Assembly: GCF_016592435.1 (NCBI RefSeq)
Contig: NZ_AP014545.1
Coordinates: forward strand, 1,054,001-1,118,000
Origin: Amphritea japonica ATCC BAA-1530
GTDB lineage: Bacteria > Pseudomonadota > Gammaproteobacteria > Pseudomonadales > Balneatricaceae
Reading direction: 5' to 3'
DNA length: 64,000 bases
The notes below the pieces were generated by a model. That model saw nothing but the letters and a program-made list of their open reading frames with translations, did not search any database and was not told the DNA's origin. Below, piece after piece: positions 43,665 through 53,369 of the stretch (position 1 is the stretch's first letter; each line of letters begins with the position of its first letter). The translations under genes were made by a program, and so were the position numbers.

Positions 43665-44000
43665 TTAATGGCCTTCTTTAGATAATAACTTAATAATTCT
43701 CCCCATGCGTTTTTTCATTGAAGGTGAGAGCCTGTCATAGTGATTGACCAGTTGTTCTTGCTGAATCGTCAATGGTCGATTTCTCTTTTTTGTGCCGCAT
43801 AAATACCATTCTACGGAGACTCCGTAGGCTTCGCACAGACGTATAACATCATCCAGGTTGCTAGGTTCAGCACCGGAAGGGGATTCCCATTTTTTTATCG
43901 TTGAAAGCGACTTATACAGCAAAGATGCAATATCCTGTTGCGTCAGACCCTGGGTCAGTCTGGCTCGCTTCAGTCGTTCAGCTCTTTCTAAGCGGTTCAT
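43665..44000 (-). CDS. XRE-type HTH transcriptional regulator
   Basis: 111 aa. The N-terminal Cro/C1-like helix-turn-helix is ARLTQGLTQQDIASLLYKSLSTIKKWESP (about 12-40), followed by a dimerisation helix region ending RMGRIIKLLSKEGH. A promoter-proximal inverted repeat CGCTT/AAGCG at 44051-44069 could be its own operator. It faces a 0.9-kb non-coding stretch. The regulated genes are not evident. It stands alone and convergent to VF530. Confidence 0.85.
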   Translation of the reverse strand: MNRLERAERLKRARLTQGLTQQDIASLLYKSLSTIKKWESPSGAEPSNLDDVIRLCEAYGVSVEWYLCGTKKRNRPLTIQQEQLVNHYDRLSPSMKKRMGRIIKLLSKEGH

Positions 44001-44213
44001 TCTGAGTGATGATCTTATAAAGTGATTAGAGAGTCACCTAAAGTGTAATGCGCTTATTTCATACAAGCGTTTAAGTATAAGCAGCTGCTACCTCTCTTTA
44101 CATATATCCCGTTGCCCTATAGATTCCTGTGTCCGTCTGGTTGTCTCTGTTGCCGTTATACGGCGAAAAGAAGCAGGCGGATTTCCGATGACAGTTAAGT
44201 AGTCGTTGTCGGA

Positions 44214-44238
44214 ATGCTGCCGGGGTCCCCGGCAGCAT
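44214..44238. terminator. Perfect 12-bp palindrome, GC-rich
   Basis: ATGCTGCCGGGG T CCCCGGCAGCAT is fully symmetric around its central base. On the plus strand it is followed by CCTTTCTT, so it could terminate a plus-strand transcript from 44001-44213. It may instead be a protein-binding site. The strength and symmetry are unusual for this AT-rich context. Confidence 0.55.
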
Positions 44239-44510
44239 CCTTTCTTAGCCAGTAGCTTCCTGTCTCAGTTAAATTGTTAATGCTATTTCTGATGCCTTAT
44301 AGATCAGGTGGTTACGTCGGTATACTATTTTAGTACACAGTTAAAAAACGGAACATTTTATTTTGCATAAATAATTAAACAAAAGTTTGATATAAAGCTG
44401 TTGAATTATTTAAATTATTGATAATAAAGGGAAATAAAATCTGTGTCGTTTATGTGAACGATTTGTTTCAGCCTCAATAACCATGGGCTTTATAGCCACT
44501 TGCCCCAATA

Positions 44511-44545
44511 TTATTAACAGAATTATCCACAGAAAATGTGCATAA
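44511..44545. promoter_or_regulatory. Cluster of DnaA-box-like sites
   Basis: TTATTAACA (44511-44519, one mismatch), TTATCCACA (44523-44531, perfect consensus) and, in opposite orientation, TGTGCATAA (44537-44545, complement of TTATGCACA) lie within 35 bp. Three closely spaced boxes with mixed orientation resemble DARS-type or datA-type DnaA-control elements. No replication gene is near, so a replication origin is unlikely. Function is inferred only. Confidence 0.5.
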
Positions 44546-44936
44546 CCTTTCCCTTGATAATTACATCAAAAGAAACAAATAACGGTAAATTTTTCCTTTC
44601 AATTATGGCTGGTATATGGGCCATTTGAACGCTGAATATTTACTCTGTTTCGAACTGACTAATGCTGCTTCTACAAGTGTTTTAGCGTCTTTGTTGCGAA
44701 TGGGGTTGATCGCTGTTGTCGGGGGATTTAATGAAGATTAAGCTCTGGAAAACTGTAGGATGATATCGATCGATATCACGTTTGATCATAATAGCTTTTC
44801 GCCCGTTGTTTCGAGCAAGAGTCATTACTCTGTATCATCGGGCATGTTTGTCGAGATTAGATTACAACCAATGATACTGCTGAGTTGATAGCTGGTTGAA
44901 TAAGTTTGGAATAAGATCTTAAGAGGAGCGAAGGGC

Positions 44937-45569
44937 TTAATCTAGTTTTTCTTTAAACTCACAAAGGTCTTCAATCAGGCAGGAGCCACAGCGAGGCTTT
45001 CGGGCGATACAAGTATAGCGTCCATGAAGAATCAGCCAGTGATGAGCATCTATCAGGAACTCTTTCGGGATAAAGCGCATCAGCTTCTTTTCTACTTCGA
45101 GTACATTTTTACCAGGTGCGATCTTAGTGCGGTTTGAAACTCTGAAAATGTGGGTATCAACTGCCATAGCGGGTTGCCCAAAGGCAGTGTTTAAGACTAC
45201 ATTGGCAGTCTTACGGCCTACGCCAGGCAACGCTTCAAGATCTTCCCGGTTGTCAGGCACAATAGAGTTATGCAACTCAACCAGCATCTTGCAGGCCTTG
45301 ATCACATTCTCGGCTTTGGCGTTATACAAACCGATTGTCTTGATATATTCCTTTAGGCCATCCACACCCAATGCGTAGATAGCTTCAGGGGTATTCGCCA
45401 CCGGAAACAGCTTACGAGTCGCCTTATTTACCCCGACATCAGTAGCCTGAGCTGACAGCGTTACAGCGACCAATAGCTCGAATGGATTGCTGTACTCCAG
45501 CTCCGTTTCTGGATTTGGGTTTGCTTCTCTCAGACGGGTGAATATTTCGTGGCGTTTAGCGGCGTTCAT
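44937..45569 (-). CDS. nth: Endonuclease III
   Basis: DNA glycosylase/AP lyase removing oxidised pyrimidines. 210 aa from the ATG at 45569, which has GGAAG upstream; eight further in-frame codons upstream are not conserved. The HhH motif is LPGVGRKTANVVLNTAFG with catalytic Lys120, and Asp138 lies in AVDTHIFRV. The 4Fe-4S ligands Cys187, 194, 197 and 203 are spaced as in E. coli Nth. In many gammaproteobacteria nth follows the rnf operon; here about 950 bp with two plus-strand genes intervene. Confidence 0.97.
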   Translation of the reverse strand: MNAAKRHEIFTRLREANPNPETELEYSNPFELLVAVTLSAQATDVGVNKATRKLFPVANTPEAIYALGVDGLKEYIKTIGLYNAKAENVIKACKMLVELHNSIVPDNREDLEALPGVGRKTANVVLNTAFGQPAMAVDTHIFRVSNRTKIAPGKNVLEVEKKLMRFIPKEFLIDAHHWLILHGRYTCIARKPRCGSCLIEDLCEFKEKLD

Positions 45570-45901
45570 GACTTCCAGAATAGTAGTGATCAAATGGTAG
45601 GGCTATGTTAGCCGGGACTGGCATTTTGGACAACTGTTGAGATTAGTGGATGAAGTTTGCCTTGTTGGACGTCACTTTGCGTCTTGCCCGTAGTCTGAAG
45701 GCTGCTTGTTAGAAAACGGAATGTACTTATTTTGTTGAACTAGATATTCTTGCTTTTCTGTAACAGTATCTACCAAAGAGAGCAGGACGCTTCAAACAGT
45801 AATAGTTAGGAAAAGGATTTTATTTCTCCTAAGATCAGTTTTTTAAATATTTCTCTTTTTACACATACAAGTTATTTCTTGATGAATATAGGGTATTCAC
45901 A
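45570..45901. other. Intergenic region between nth and the excalibur gene
   Basis: 332 bp between divergently read nth and the small plus-strand gene, presumably containing both promoters. No ORF, hairpin or RNA gene stood out. Confidence 0.45.
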
Positions 45902-46186
45902 TTGAAGAAACTGATTCTGATCGTTCTTATAGGATATGGCGCATGGAACTACTACACAACCAACGTGGTTTCGCCCAATGTTAGCTATACATCTTATGAG
46001 TATGATAAGCAGGTGAAACGGGCGAAGGCTCAACCACAAAGTAACTATCGCTGTGATGGGCGACAACACTGTAGTCAGATGGGGTCGTTAGCGGAAGCTG
46101 AATTTTTCTTGAGAAATTGCCCTAATACAAAAATGGATGGTGATCACGACGGTAAACCATGTGAAAGGCAGTTTGGTGGTTATTGA
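45902..46186 (+). CDS. Excalibur-domain calcium-binding-like protein, membrane-anchored
   Basis: 94 aa. A short N-terminal hydrophobic anchor (LILIVLIGYGAWNYYT) precedes a linker and the excalibur domain (RCDGRQHCSQMGSLAEAEFFL ... DGDHDGKPCERQF). The DxDxDGxxCE loop resembles a calcium-binding EF-hand-like motif, stabilised by two cysteine pairs (RCDGRQHC, NC...PC). Extracytoplasmic location is likely. Start is TTG with AGGG upstream. It lies on the strand opposite to nth and rnf. Confidence 0.82.
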   Translation: MKKLILIVLIGYGAWNYYTTNVVSPNVSYTSYEYDKQVKRAKAQPQSNYRCDGRQHCSQMGSLAEAEFFLRNCPNTKMDGDHDGKPCERQFGGY

Positions 46187-46261
46187 TTTGTGCAGGCAAT
46201 AAAATTGTCCCTTTTTACTTTTTGTAGTTGAACCAGGAAGAAGCAGCTAAACGGAACCGTT

Positions 46262-46429
46262 ATGCCAAAGAAAGTAGTCAAATTTGAGTTAGAGAAAGAA
46301 ACAAAAAATAGTATTCGGTATAAGGAAGTCCCTGATGAAGGTGCTGCTCCAATTGTCGGATCTTTGTATATCCAGAAGTGGTTTGCTGGAAGTAGTAAAG
46401 AAATTGAGATCACTATTGAGAAAAAGTAA
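46262..46429 (+). CDS. Small conserved-looking protein (55 aa)
   Basis: MPKKVVKFELEKETKNSIRY followed by KEVPDEGAAPIVGSLYIQKW and FAGSSKEIEITIEKK. The pattern T-K-N-x-x-R-Y ... I-G-x-L-Y-x-Q-K-W is one I associate with a small widespread family of unknown function. The frame starts with ATG and ends at TAA, with GGAAC about seven bases upstream. It lies 76 bp after the excalibur gene on the same strand. A short inverted repeat (GATCCGT/ACGGATC) follows at 46444-46468. Confidence 0.7.
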   Translation: MPKKVVKFELEKETKNSIRYKEVPDEGAAPIVGSLYIQKWFAGSSKEIEITIEKK

Positions 46430-46522
46430 TAAGTCACTAGGTTTGATCCGTGCTTAGTAAGTACGGATCGACGATCGAACAATGAGCAAGTATATACTGT
46501 GAGATTACTCTTTCTTGCCAGT

Positions 46523-47233
46523 CTAAGAAATATTTCCTGTAACCCGAACACGCTTTGTTTCACCGGAAGGTATTATTTCAACAGGTGTTGCTGCCGCTTC
46601 TCGCTTCTTATCAATAATGTTCTTGATTGCGATCAACAGCCCCATACCAACAAATGCGCCGGGTGGAAGGATAGCGAAGAGAAAACCGACGTAATCTTCG
46701 ATGATAATAATTTTCCAGCTTTCAGCCATCGGCCCAAATAATAGCTGCATATCAGCAAAGAGAGTTCCCAGACCAAGGATCTCCCGCATTCCGCCGAGAA
46801 TCATCAGAACTGCGGTGAAGCCAACACCCATCATCGCGCCATCAAGGATAGAGGCACCTACCGGGTTTTTAATGGCAAAGGCGTCGGCGCGGCCCATAAT
46901 TGCGCAGTTGGTAACAATCAGTGGAATAAAGATGCCAAGTATCGTGTAGAGCTCGTAAGTGAACGCCTGCATCAATAGTTCAATACAGGTAACAAATGAG
47001 GCGATAATCATTACAAAGATCGGCAGACGAACTGATTCCGGCACAAACTTACGAAACATCGAAATGGTTAGGTTAGAGCCAATCAGTACGATGGTACTGG
47101 CAAGGCCAAGTCCCAGCGCGTTAACAACTGTGCCAGTCACCGCTAAAAGAGGGCAGAGACCAAGTAGTTGTACTAGCGCAGGGTTATTATCCCAGAGACC
47201 ATCCATTGTGATTTTGCGGTAATCGTTGGTCAT
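46523..47233 (-). CDS. rnfE: Rnf/Rsx complex subunit E
   Basis: Integral-membrane subunit of the Rnf ion-translocating ferredoxin:NAD+ oxidoreductase (in E. coli, Rsx, which also resets SoxR). 236 aa with six hydrophobic helices and the RnfA/RnfE-type motif [24 protein letters not shown] near the N-terminus. Last gene of the rnfABCDGE operon; its start is one base after the rnfG stop. The charged C-terminal tail is longer than in many homologues. Confidence 0.95.
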   Translation of the reverse strand: MTNDYRKITMDGLWDNNPALVQLLGLCPLLAVTGTVVNALGLGLASTIVLIGSNLTISMFRKFVPESVRLPIFVMIIASFVTCIELLMQAFTYELYTILGIFIPLIVTNCAIMGRADAFAIKNPVGASILDGAMMGVGFTAVLMILGGMREILGLGTLFADMQLLFGPMAESWKIIIIEDYVGFLFAILPPGAFVGMGLLIAIKNIIDKKREAAATPVEIIPSGETKRVRVTGNIS

Positions 47234-47234
47234 C

Positions 47235-47888
47235 TTATTCAGCTCCAGCGGGCTGTTGAGTCAGTTTTTCTCTGTTCTCCAGCAGCGCAGTTTTGTGTTC
47301 GCGGAAGTAGTGGATTGCGCGGGCTGTCGCATTCACCACCGCCCGGGGGGTGATTGTTGCACCCGTAAACTGATCGAATCGTCCGCCGTCCTTTTTCACT
47401 GCCCAGCTTGGGTCTTTATCGCCTTCATAACGTTGACCGTTGAAGTTGAGTACCCAGTCCGACTTTTTTAGTTCCACTTTGTCACCCAGCCCGGGAGTTT
47501 CTTTATGGGCCAGTACTCGCACACCGGCGATACTCTCGTCGGCGTTAATGCCAACGATCATGTTAATTTTGCCGGTATATCCGTCGGGGGCTGTTACCGG
47601 TAGGATCACGGTAATTACCTGGCCGCCAAGGCGAGCGAGGAAGGCATCAGAAGGTCCATCAGTACCGGTGAGTTCAGCTGCACTAACAGTATAGGTGTCT
47701 TCCAGGAGGTTGTTGTCGATACTCTCTCTGGGGACTATCTCATAAAGCGCCTTAGCACGAGCTTCTCGCTCATTGACCATAATCTGATCTTTGGTCGATA
47801 CCTGAGTCAGGGCGATGGCACCTGAAGTAATGACGGCAAAGATACTCAGGCCGACAGCACTGTTACGAATAGCAGTAAACATTTCCAT
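47235..47888 (-). CDS. rnfG: Rnf/Rsx complex subunit G (FMN-binding)
   Basis: Membrane-anchored periplasmic flavoprotein subunit; 217 aa. One N-terminal helix ([19 protein letters not shown]) is followed by an FMN-binding domain with covalent FMN attached at Thr in [11 protein letters not shown]. The ATG at 47888 has GGGGGG nearby and overlaps the rnfD stop by one base (TAATG); an upstream extension inside rnfD is rejected. Confidence 0.95.
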   Translation of the reverse strand: MEMFTAIRNSAVGLSIFAVITSGAIALTQVSTKDQIMVNEREARAKALYEIVPRESIDNNLLEDTYTVSAAELTGTDGPSDAFLARLGGQVITVILPVTAPDGYTGKINMIVGINADESIAGVRVLAHKETPGLGDKVELKKSDWVLNFNGQRYEGDKDPSWAVKKDGGRFDQFTGATITPRAVVNATARAIHYFREHKTALLENREKLTQQPAGAE

Positions 47889-48931
47889 TATTTTGCCCCC
47901 CGATTCGGCTTGGTGTGGCCATAGCTGCGAGGCTGAGTGTACTGGTCGATAAAGGGAGCGCAAAGGTTCATCAGGAGGACTGCAAAAGCAATCGCGTCGG
48001 GGTAGTTGCCCCAGGTGCGAATAATAAAGACCAAAAGACCGATACCTGCGCCAAACCAAAGCTTACCTTTGTTGCTGGTGGCAGAGGTAACCGGGTCAGT
48101 GGCGATAAAGAATGCGCCCAGCATAGTAGCCCCCACTGTCAGATGGAAAAAAGGATCCGGGAACTGGTCAGGCATAATCAGGAAGAACAGGGTGGAGATC
48201 AGAGTCAGGCTACCCAGCATCGCAACCGGTGCGTGCCAGGTAAATATTTTGCGGTATAGCAGAAACACACCACCCATAACATAGGCTGCACTAACGGCAT
48301 GCCAAGCGCCGATACCGTTAGCTAATAGAGCGCTTTCTAACCACATCTCCTCTGTAGTAAAACCGCCCCGATGGCGCATTATATCAAGAGGCGTTGCCAT
48401 GGTATGCCCATCTACTATCGCACCACCTGTTCCGAAAATGGCGCTTAGTGTTTCACTTAATGGAAGTACCGCCCAGCCATCGCCAGTCATAACAAAAGGA
48501 GCAGCCCAGCTGGTCATTTGAATGGGAAAGGAGACCAACAGCAGGGCATAGGCAACCATGGCCGGGTTAAATGGATTGCTGCCCATACCGCCGTACATCT
48601 GTTTCGCAATGATAATGGCAACCATGATACCGACCGTCATTACCCACCAAGGTGCGAAAGGTGGCAACGCCAGCCCAAGCAGTACTGCGGTTACCACGGC
48701 ACTATAGTCGGTCAGGTAGAAGCTTACCGGGCGACCACGTAGTTTTATGGCTAACGCTTCAAGACTTACGGCGAGCAGGATACCCCAGATCACCTGAATC
48801 AGAGTGCCCCAACCGAAGAAGAAGGTCATCGCTGCCAGGCCGGGCAGGGTCGCTAACAGCACAGTAAGCATCACATTGCCGGTATTACCGGGGCGGTGGG
48901 CGTGCGGTGATGTAATTCTGATCAGTGACAT
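47888..48931 (-). CDS. rnfD: Rnf/Rsx complex subunit D (FMN-binding)
   Basis: Integral-membrane subunit that binds covalent FMN, probably through the Thr in DGHTMATPLDIM. 347 aa with about nine helices and the conserved GGMGSNPFNPAMVAYALLLVSFP. Placed between rnfC and rnfG with normal spacing: 40 bp to rnfC, one-base overlap with rnfG. It shares the electron path from RnfC to RnfG. Confidence 0.96.
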   Translation of the reverse strand: MSLIRITSPHAHRPGNTGNVMLTVLLATLPGLAAMTFFFGWGTLIQVIWGILLAVSLEALAIKLRGRPVSFYLTDYSAVVTAVLLGLALPPFAPWWVMTVGIMVAIIIAKQMYGGMGSNPFNPAMVAYALLLVSFPIQMTSWAAPFVMTGDGWAVLPLSETLSAIFGTGGAIVDGHTMATPLDIMRHRGGFTTEEMWLESALLANGIGAWHAVSAAYVMGGVFLLYRKIFTWHAPVAMLGSLTLISTLFFLIMPDQFPDPFFHLTVGATMLGAFFIATDPVTSATSNKGKLWFGAGIGLLVFIIRTWGNYPDAIAFAVLLMNLCAPFIDQYTQPRSYGHTKPNRGAK

Positions 48932-48971
48932 TCTATTTACTCAGGTCTAACGCTGTTATTGGGTGGCATAC

Positions 48972-51965
48972 TTATTCGGAAAAGCGTTCCAGTGTGGCAT
49001 TGAGTTGTTCAGCCTGTGCCCGGGCTGTTAGAAGCTCTTCTTCCAGTGAGTGCTTGCTCTCGTCTTCCGCTTTAGTCAGAGCGCGTTCTACTTTGGTGAC
49101 AGCTGCTCTGGCTAATGCCGCATCAATTTTAAGTTGCTTCAGATCAATTCCTTCTTGAGCTGCGGACTCGATCAGTACCTTTTCTGCTGAATCATAGGTT
49201 ACTTTAGCAGCATCATGGCGTTGCTGAAGCTGGTTTATTTCTGTCACCAATTCAGAAGCCAGGGGTGATTCTTTTTCATCATCAGATAGCTCTGCAAGCT
49301 GCTTTTCCGCTTTTTTCAGTTTAGTGCGCATGATAGATACTTGCTGCTTTAACGCCTTCATATCAACGGGACTGGTGCCGGATTCAGGTGCAGGTCTGGC
49401 GGATGCCAGTTCATCGCGCAGTGCTTTAAGTTTCTCTTTTAGCTTGTCGACACCGGCAGCCATTTTGTCGGCAGCGGGGCTATTGGACTCAACCGCTTTT
49501 TTCCAGGCGGTTTCGCCTTTATTGACCTTGGCTTGTAAGGAGGCGATATCCGCTTCCAATTCAGCGGTATCGATTGCTGCCGTAGCGCTAGTTTTGGTAG
49601 CGGTGTGTTTTGCAGCGCTTAGTTCATCTTGGAGTGCTTTAAGCTTATCTTTTAGCTTGTCGACACCAACCGCCATTTTATCGGCAGCGGGGCTGTTGGA
49701 CTCAACCGCTTTTTTCCAGGCGGCTTCGCCTTTATTGACCTTGGCTTGTAAGGAGGCGATATCCGCTTCCAATTCAGTGGTATCGATTGCTGTCGCAGCA
49801 CTTGTTTTGGTAGCGGTGTTTTTTGCAGCGCTTAGTTCATCTTGCAGTGCTTTAAGCTTATCTTTTAGCTTGTCGACACCAGCGGCCATTTTATCGGCAG
49901 CGGGGCTGTTGGACTCAACAGCTTTTTTCCAGGCAGTTTCGCCTTTGTCGATCTTGGCTTGCATCGCGCTGATATCAGCTTCAAGTTCGGTAGTATCAAC
50001 CGTAACCGCAGAGGGGGCGTTTGAGTCGCCAGATTCTGCGCTTTCGAAGGCCGCTGTTGCTTGGTTGGTACGCGCTTGTAGTTCTTCCACCTGAGCCTTG
50101 AGAGCGGTAACATCGCCTTCGCCAGTCGCTTCAGCATTCGCCAGTTGTTTTTCTGCTTTCTTTAGTTTTGTACGTGCAATGGCAGCGTTATTCTTCAGGT
50201 CTTTTAAGCTGATGCCAGGGGCACTGGCAAGCGCTGCTTCAGGTGTTTTGGCAGGAGCGCTCTGAGCCTGTTGATAAGCTTGTTCAGCCTGGTTTGATTT
50301 TTCTTGCAATTGTTGCACTGTAGCCTGAAGGGTTGCTACACCTTCTTGCTCTTTTTCCTGAGCATTAGCCAATGCTTTTTCTGCTTTTCTCAACTTTGTG
50401 CGGGCAATCGCTGCGTTACTTTTTAGTTGTTTCAGATCCGGTTCAGAGGATTCGGCATTAGCAGCTGTAGCGGGTTTGGGCATCAGTGCCGCATCTTTTT
50501 TCGCGGCCTGTGCTCTGGCAGCATCAGCGGCGCGCTGTTTGCGACGTTCTTCCTTCTCAATTTTTTCACGTTCAAGGCGTTCAAGACGAGCTTCAAAACG
50601 GATGCGCGCATGGTCAGCCTTACGTTGTTCAGCATCTTCTTTGCGAATTTCTGCCTTGGCGAAGCGGTAATACTGTACTAATGGAATGTTGCTGGGACAG
50701 ACATAGGAGCATGCGCCACACTCTATACAATCAAACAGATTGTGGTTGCGGGCTTTATCGAATTCACGACCTTTAGCAAACCAGTGCAGCTGCTGTGGCA
50801 GAAGTTCGACTGGGCAGACTTGCTCGCACATGCCGCACCGAATGCAGGCTTGCGCCGGTGGTTGTGCAGGCATTTCCTGAGCACTGCCGGCAATCAGGCA
50901 GTTGGTGGTTTTAATGACCGGTATCTGCTCATCTTCGACCGTGATGCCCATCATCGGTCCCCCAACGATCAAACGAGACATCTGCTCCCGGTCAACTTCC
51001 GAGTGGTCTAGAAGGTCAGTAAAACGGGTGCCTATTCTGACTTCGTAGTTCTGTTTATGGCCAGCGGCTTGTCCGGTCACGGTGACGATTCTGGATATCA
51101 GCGGCTCGCCATAAGTAACTGCTTTAAAGATAGCGGTAGTGGTGCCGATGTTCTGGCAGACGATACCTACATCTGCAGGGATCTTGCCACTGGGAACTTC
51201 AATGCCAGTGAGTAGTTTGATTAACTGTTTTTCACCACCGGATGGGTATTTGGTTGGGGTGATAACGATATCAAGATTCAGAGGGCTATTGTCTAAGGCC
51301 GTATGCAGGGCACGAATAGCCTGAGGTTTATTGTCCTCAATACCGACCATAATATGCAGAGGTTTGAGCAGATGGGCGATGATTTCAATCCCACCCAATA
51401 TCTGGTCAGCGCGCTCCCGCATCAACATATCATCGGCAGTGATATAAGGTTCGCACTCGGCCGCATTGATGATAAGAGTGTTAACGATATGATCATCACC
51501 CAGGTGGAGCTTTACATCGGTTGGAAAACCCGCGCCGCCCATTCCAGCGACCCCGGCCTGACGGATATACTCGATCAGTTCTGGCTTAGGTAGCTGGGTA
51601 TAGTCTTCCAGTCCCTGATGTTCGATCCACTCGTCCTGGCCATCCGCCTCGATAATCAGACAGTTGGCTGGCATGCCAGACATATGCGGTACCGGATGCG
51701 ATTCAATAGCTGTGACGATACCGGATGTGGATGCATGAATATTGGCGCTTATGCGACCGATCGCTTCGGCAACCAGCTGTCCTTTAAGAACACGCTCGCC
51801 TACCTTAACCACGGGATCTGCAGGCAAACCGATATGTTGTTGCAGTGGCAGCACGATTTGCGAGGGTATCGGCGCTAAAGTGATTGGCGCGCCGGTTGAT
51901 TGTTTTTTGTTCTCCGGTGGGTGTATGCCACCGTGGAAACTATGTACACGTACAGTATTCTTCAT
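48972..51965 (-). CDS. rnfC: Rnf/Rsx complex subunit C with very long coiled-coil tail
   Basis: NADH-oxidising, 4Fe-4S-containing cytosolic subunit. 997 aa. N-terminal half: [12 protein letters not shown] and SLBB-like parts, NADH/FMN domain ([26 protein letters not shown]) and two 4Fe-4S motifs, [12 protein letters not shown] and [12 protein letters not shown]. From about residue 440 the chain becomes an Ala/Lys/Glu/Gln-rich coiled coil with several repeats, including three tandem 71-aa units nearly identical in DNA (about 49410-50003). It ends without a further domain. RnfC from gammaproteobacteria often has such tails of varied length; this one is about 550 residues. It starts at [10 protein letters not shown], overlapping rnfB by 4 bp. 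Confidence 0.93.
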   Translation of the reverse strand: MKNTVRVHSFHGGIHPPENKKQSTGAPITLAPIPSQIVLPLQQHIGLPADPVVKVGERVLKGQLVAEAIGRISANIHASTSGIVTAIESHPVPHMSGMPANCLIIEADGQDEWIEHQGLEDYTQLPKPELIEYIRQAGVAGMGGAGFPTDVKLHLGDDHIVNTLIINAAECEPYITADDMLMRERADQILGGIEIIAHLLKPLHIMVGIEDNKPQAIRALHTALDNSPLNLDIVITPTKYPSGGEKQLIKLLTGIEVPSGKIPADVGIVCQNIGTTTAIFKAVTYGEPLISRIVTVTGQAAGHKQNYEVRIGTRFTDLLDHSEVDREQMSRLIVGGPMMGITVEDEQIPVIKTTNCLIAGSAQEMPAQPPAQACIRCGMCEQVCPVELLPQQLHWFAKGREFDKARNHNLFDCIECGACSYVCPSNIPLVQYYRFAKAEIRKEDAEQRKADHARIRFEARLERLEREKIEKEERRKQRAADAARAQAAKKDAALMPKPATAANAESSEPDLKQLKSNAAIARTKLRKAEKALANAQEKEQEGVATLQATVQQLQEKSNQAEQAYQQAQSAPAKTPEAALASAPGISLKDLKNNAAIARTKLKKAEKQLANAEATGEGDVTALKAQVEELQARTNQATAAFESAESGDSNAPSAVTVDTTELEADISAMQAKIDKGETAWKKAVESNSPAADKMAAGVDKLKDKLKALQDELSAAKNTATKTSAATAIDTTELEADIASLQAKVNKGEAAWKKAVESNSPAADKMAVGVDKLKDKLKALQDELSAAKHTATKTSATAAIDTAELEADIASLQAKVNKGETAWKKAVESNSPAADKMAAGVDKLKEKLKALRDELASARPAPESGTSPVDMKALKQQVSIMRTKLKKAEKQLAELSDDEKESPLASELVTEINQLQQRHDAAKVTYDSAEKVLIESAAQEGIDLKQLKIDAALARAAVTKVERALTKAEDESKHSLEEELLTARAQAEQLNATLERFSE
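49410..50003 (-). repeat. 213-bp in-frame tandem repeat within rnfC
   Basis: Three near-identical units begin at 49410, 49623 and 49836, each 213 bp (71 codons), encoding [34 protein letters not shown] and [20 protein letters not shown]-type segments. The high DNA identity suggests recent duplication; repeat number may vary between strains. Confidence 0.9.
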
Positions 51966-52561
51966 CCTTCAGCCTCCAATGCGATACCCGGGTGGCGGTC
52001 GGTAGCGATCAGCTCTATACCGGGTTTGGGGGCTGGCCACTGCCAGCTATTGAGGGTGGGGGCTATTGGAAGCATATCAATACAGTCTACGGGGCAGGGT
52101 TCGACACAAAGGTCACAACCTGTACATTCAGATTCTATTACAGTGTGCATCTGTTTAGCCGCACCTAAAATGGCATCGACAGGACACGCCTGGATACATT
52201 TGGTACAGCCGATACATTCATCTTCGCGGATATAAGCGACGGTTTTAACCTGTTCTTCGCCATGCTCAGCATCCAGCGGAACCGCTTCTACATCGAGAAG
52301 ATCAGCCAGTGCTTCGATCGTGCTTTGGCCGCCTGGAGGGCACTTATTGATCGGCTCGTCGCTATTGACGATGGACTCCGCATAGGGGCGACAGCCGGGA
52401 TGGCCACATTGTCCGCACTGGGTTTGTGGTAACAATGAATCGACCTGATCGACCAGAGGGTTGCCTTCAACCTTGAAGCGGATTGAGGAATAGCCCAGCA
52501 AGATACCGAATATCAGGCCCAGTCCTAACAATACCAGAACGGCAATTAATACAGCGCTCAC
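51962..52561 (-). CDS. rnfB: Rnf/Rsx complex subunit B (iron-sulfur)
   Basis: Membrane-anchored electron-transfer subunit that receives electrons from ferredoxin. 199 aa. N-terminal helix ([21 protein letters not shown]), a 4Fe-4S domain in [14 protein letters not shown], then two ferredoxin-type motifs [16 protein letters not shown] and [16 protein letters not shown]. Lies between rnfA (9 bp away) and rnfC (4-bp overlap). Confidence 0.97.
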   Translation of the reverse strand: MSAVLIAVLVLLGLGLIFGILLGYSSIRFKVEGNPLVDQVDSLLPQTQCGQCGHPGCRPYAESIVNSDEPINKCPPGGQSTIEALADLLDVEAVPLDAEHGEEQVKTVAYIREDECIGCTKCIQACPVDAILGAAKQMHTVIESECTGCDLCVEPCPVDCIDMLPIAPTLNSWQWPAPKPGIELIATDRHPGIALEAEG

Positions 52562-52570
52562 GGTAACTCC

Positions 52571-53152
52571 TTAAAACTGAACCAGGCCGGTGAAGCCAAG
52601 AAAGGCGAGTGACATCAGGCCAGCGGTGACCATCCCAATTGCAGACCCTTGAAAGGGTACTGGTACATCGGCCACTGCGATTCTTTCTCGCATGGCGGAA
52701 AAAAGTATCAGTGCCAGTGAAAAACCGACTGCTGCACCAAAGCCATAGACGATGGAATCGACAAAACCGTTCATCTTTTTGATATTCAACAGCGCTACAC
52801 CCAGTACTGCGCAGTTGGTAGTAATCAAGGGAAGAAATATGCCCAGCAGTTTATACAGCAGGGGGCTGGTTTTACGCACCACCATCTCGGTAAACTGAAC
52901 GACGACCGCAATCACCAAAATGAAAGAGATTGTTTTCAGGAAGGTGATTTCCAACGGTGCTAACAGATAGGTATAAACGAGATAGCTGCAGACTGAGGAA
53001 AGCGTCAGCACAAAGGTTGTGGCGAGTGACATTCCCATCGCAGTTTCGAGTTTGTTAGACACGCCCATGAAGGGGCAGAGTCCCAGAAACTGAACCAGTA
53101 CGAAGTTGTTCACCAAAACGGTGCTGATAATAATTAGCAGATATTCAGTCAT
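52571..53152 (-). CDS. rnfA: Rnf/Rsx complex subunit A
   Basis: Integral-membrane subunit; 193 aa, the family length, with six helices. N-terminal [28 protein letters not shown] is diagnostic of RnfA. First gene of rnfABCDGE; its promoter lies in 53153-53300, ahead of the terminator of cysN. ATG at 53152. Confidence 0.97.
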   Translation of the reverse strand: MTEYLLIIISTVLVNNFVLVQFLGLCPFMGVSNKLETAMGMSLATTFVLTLSSVCSYLVYTYLLAPLEITFLKTISFILVIAVVVQFTEMVVRKTSPLLYKLLGIFLPLITTNCAVLGVALLNIKKMNGFVDSIVYGFGAAVGFSLALILFSAMRERIAVADVPVPFQGSAIGMVTAGLMSLAFLGFTGLVQF

Positions 53153-53314
53153 AATGTTGTTACATCATCACCGGCGCTGTCACTACCGGGCTTGCCTTAA
53201 AATTAGAAAGTTCTAAAGTTTAACGATTTTAGCCGCTATTCGGTATAGCTTTCTGCTTGATGTGCCTCAATTTTTCTGCAACTGCGTAATAAATCTGGGC
53301 TATTACGACAAAAT

Positions 53315-53344
53315 AACCGGATCTGAGTGAAATCAGATCCGGTT
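53315..53344 (-). terminator. Terminator of the cysDN unit
   Basis: Minus strand: AACCGGATCTGA, loop, TCAGATCCGGTT then ATTTTG. The stem is 12 bp, just downstream of cysN and upstream of the rnfA promoter region. Confidence 0.87.
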
Positions 53345-53369
53345 AAGCTATCCGCAGAGCGTGTTGAGG

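Larger units (their letters stand above)
44001..44936. other. 936-bp gene-free AT-rich region
   Basis: I find no ORF with a ribosome binding site and no RNA gene I recognise. It contains the inverted repeat at 44051-44069, a perfect palindrome at 44214-44238, AT-rich DNA around 44330-44610 and a cluster of DnaA-box-like sites at 44511-44545 (listed separately). It lies between an XRE gene and the end of nth. Confidence 0.6.

Noticed and set aside
44097-44190. Short Cys-rich plus-strand frame starting at a TTG
   Set aside because: No ribosome binding site and poor start codon; the nearby hairpin suggests RNA rather than protein if anything is expressed.
44511-44545. Chromosomal replication origin
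   Set aside because: Only three DnaA-like boxes, with no dnaA, dnaN, gidA or parAB genes nearby; a DnaA-control element is a better, still unproven, reading.
49324-50094. Long plus-strand frame (256 residues) antisense to rnfC
   Set aside because: It is Ala/Ser/Leu-rich because it mirrors the repetitive Ala/Lys/Glu codons of the RnfC coiled coil; no start signal and no family resemblance.
50398-50681. Plus-strand frames antisense to the RnfC Fe-S to coiled-coil junction
   Set aside because: Composition reflects the opposite strand; no ribosome binding site.
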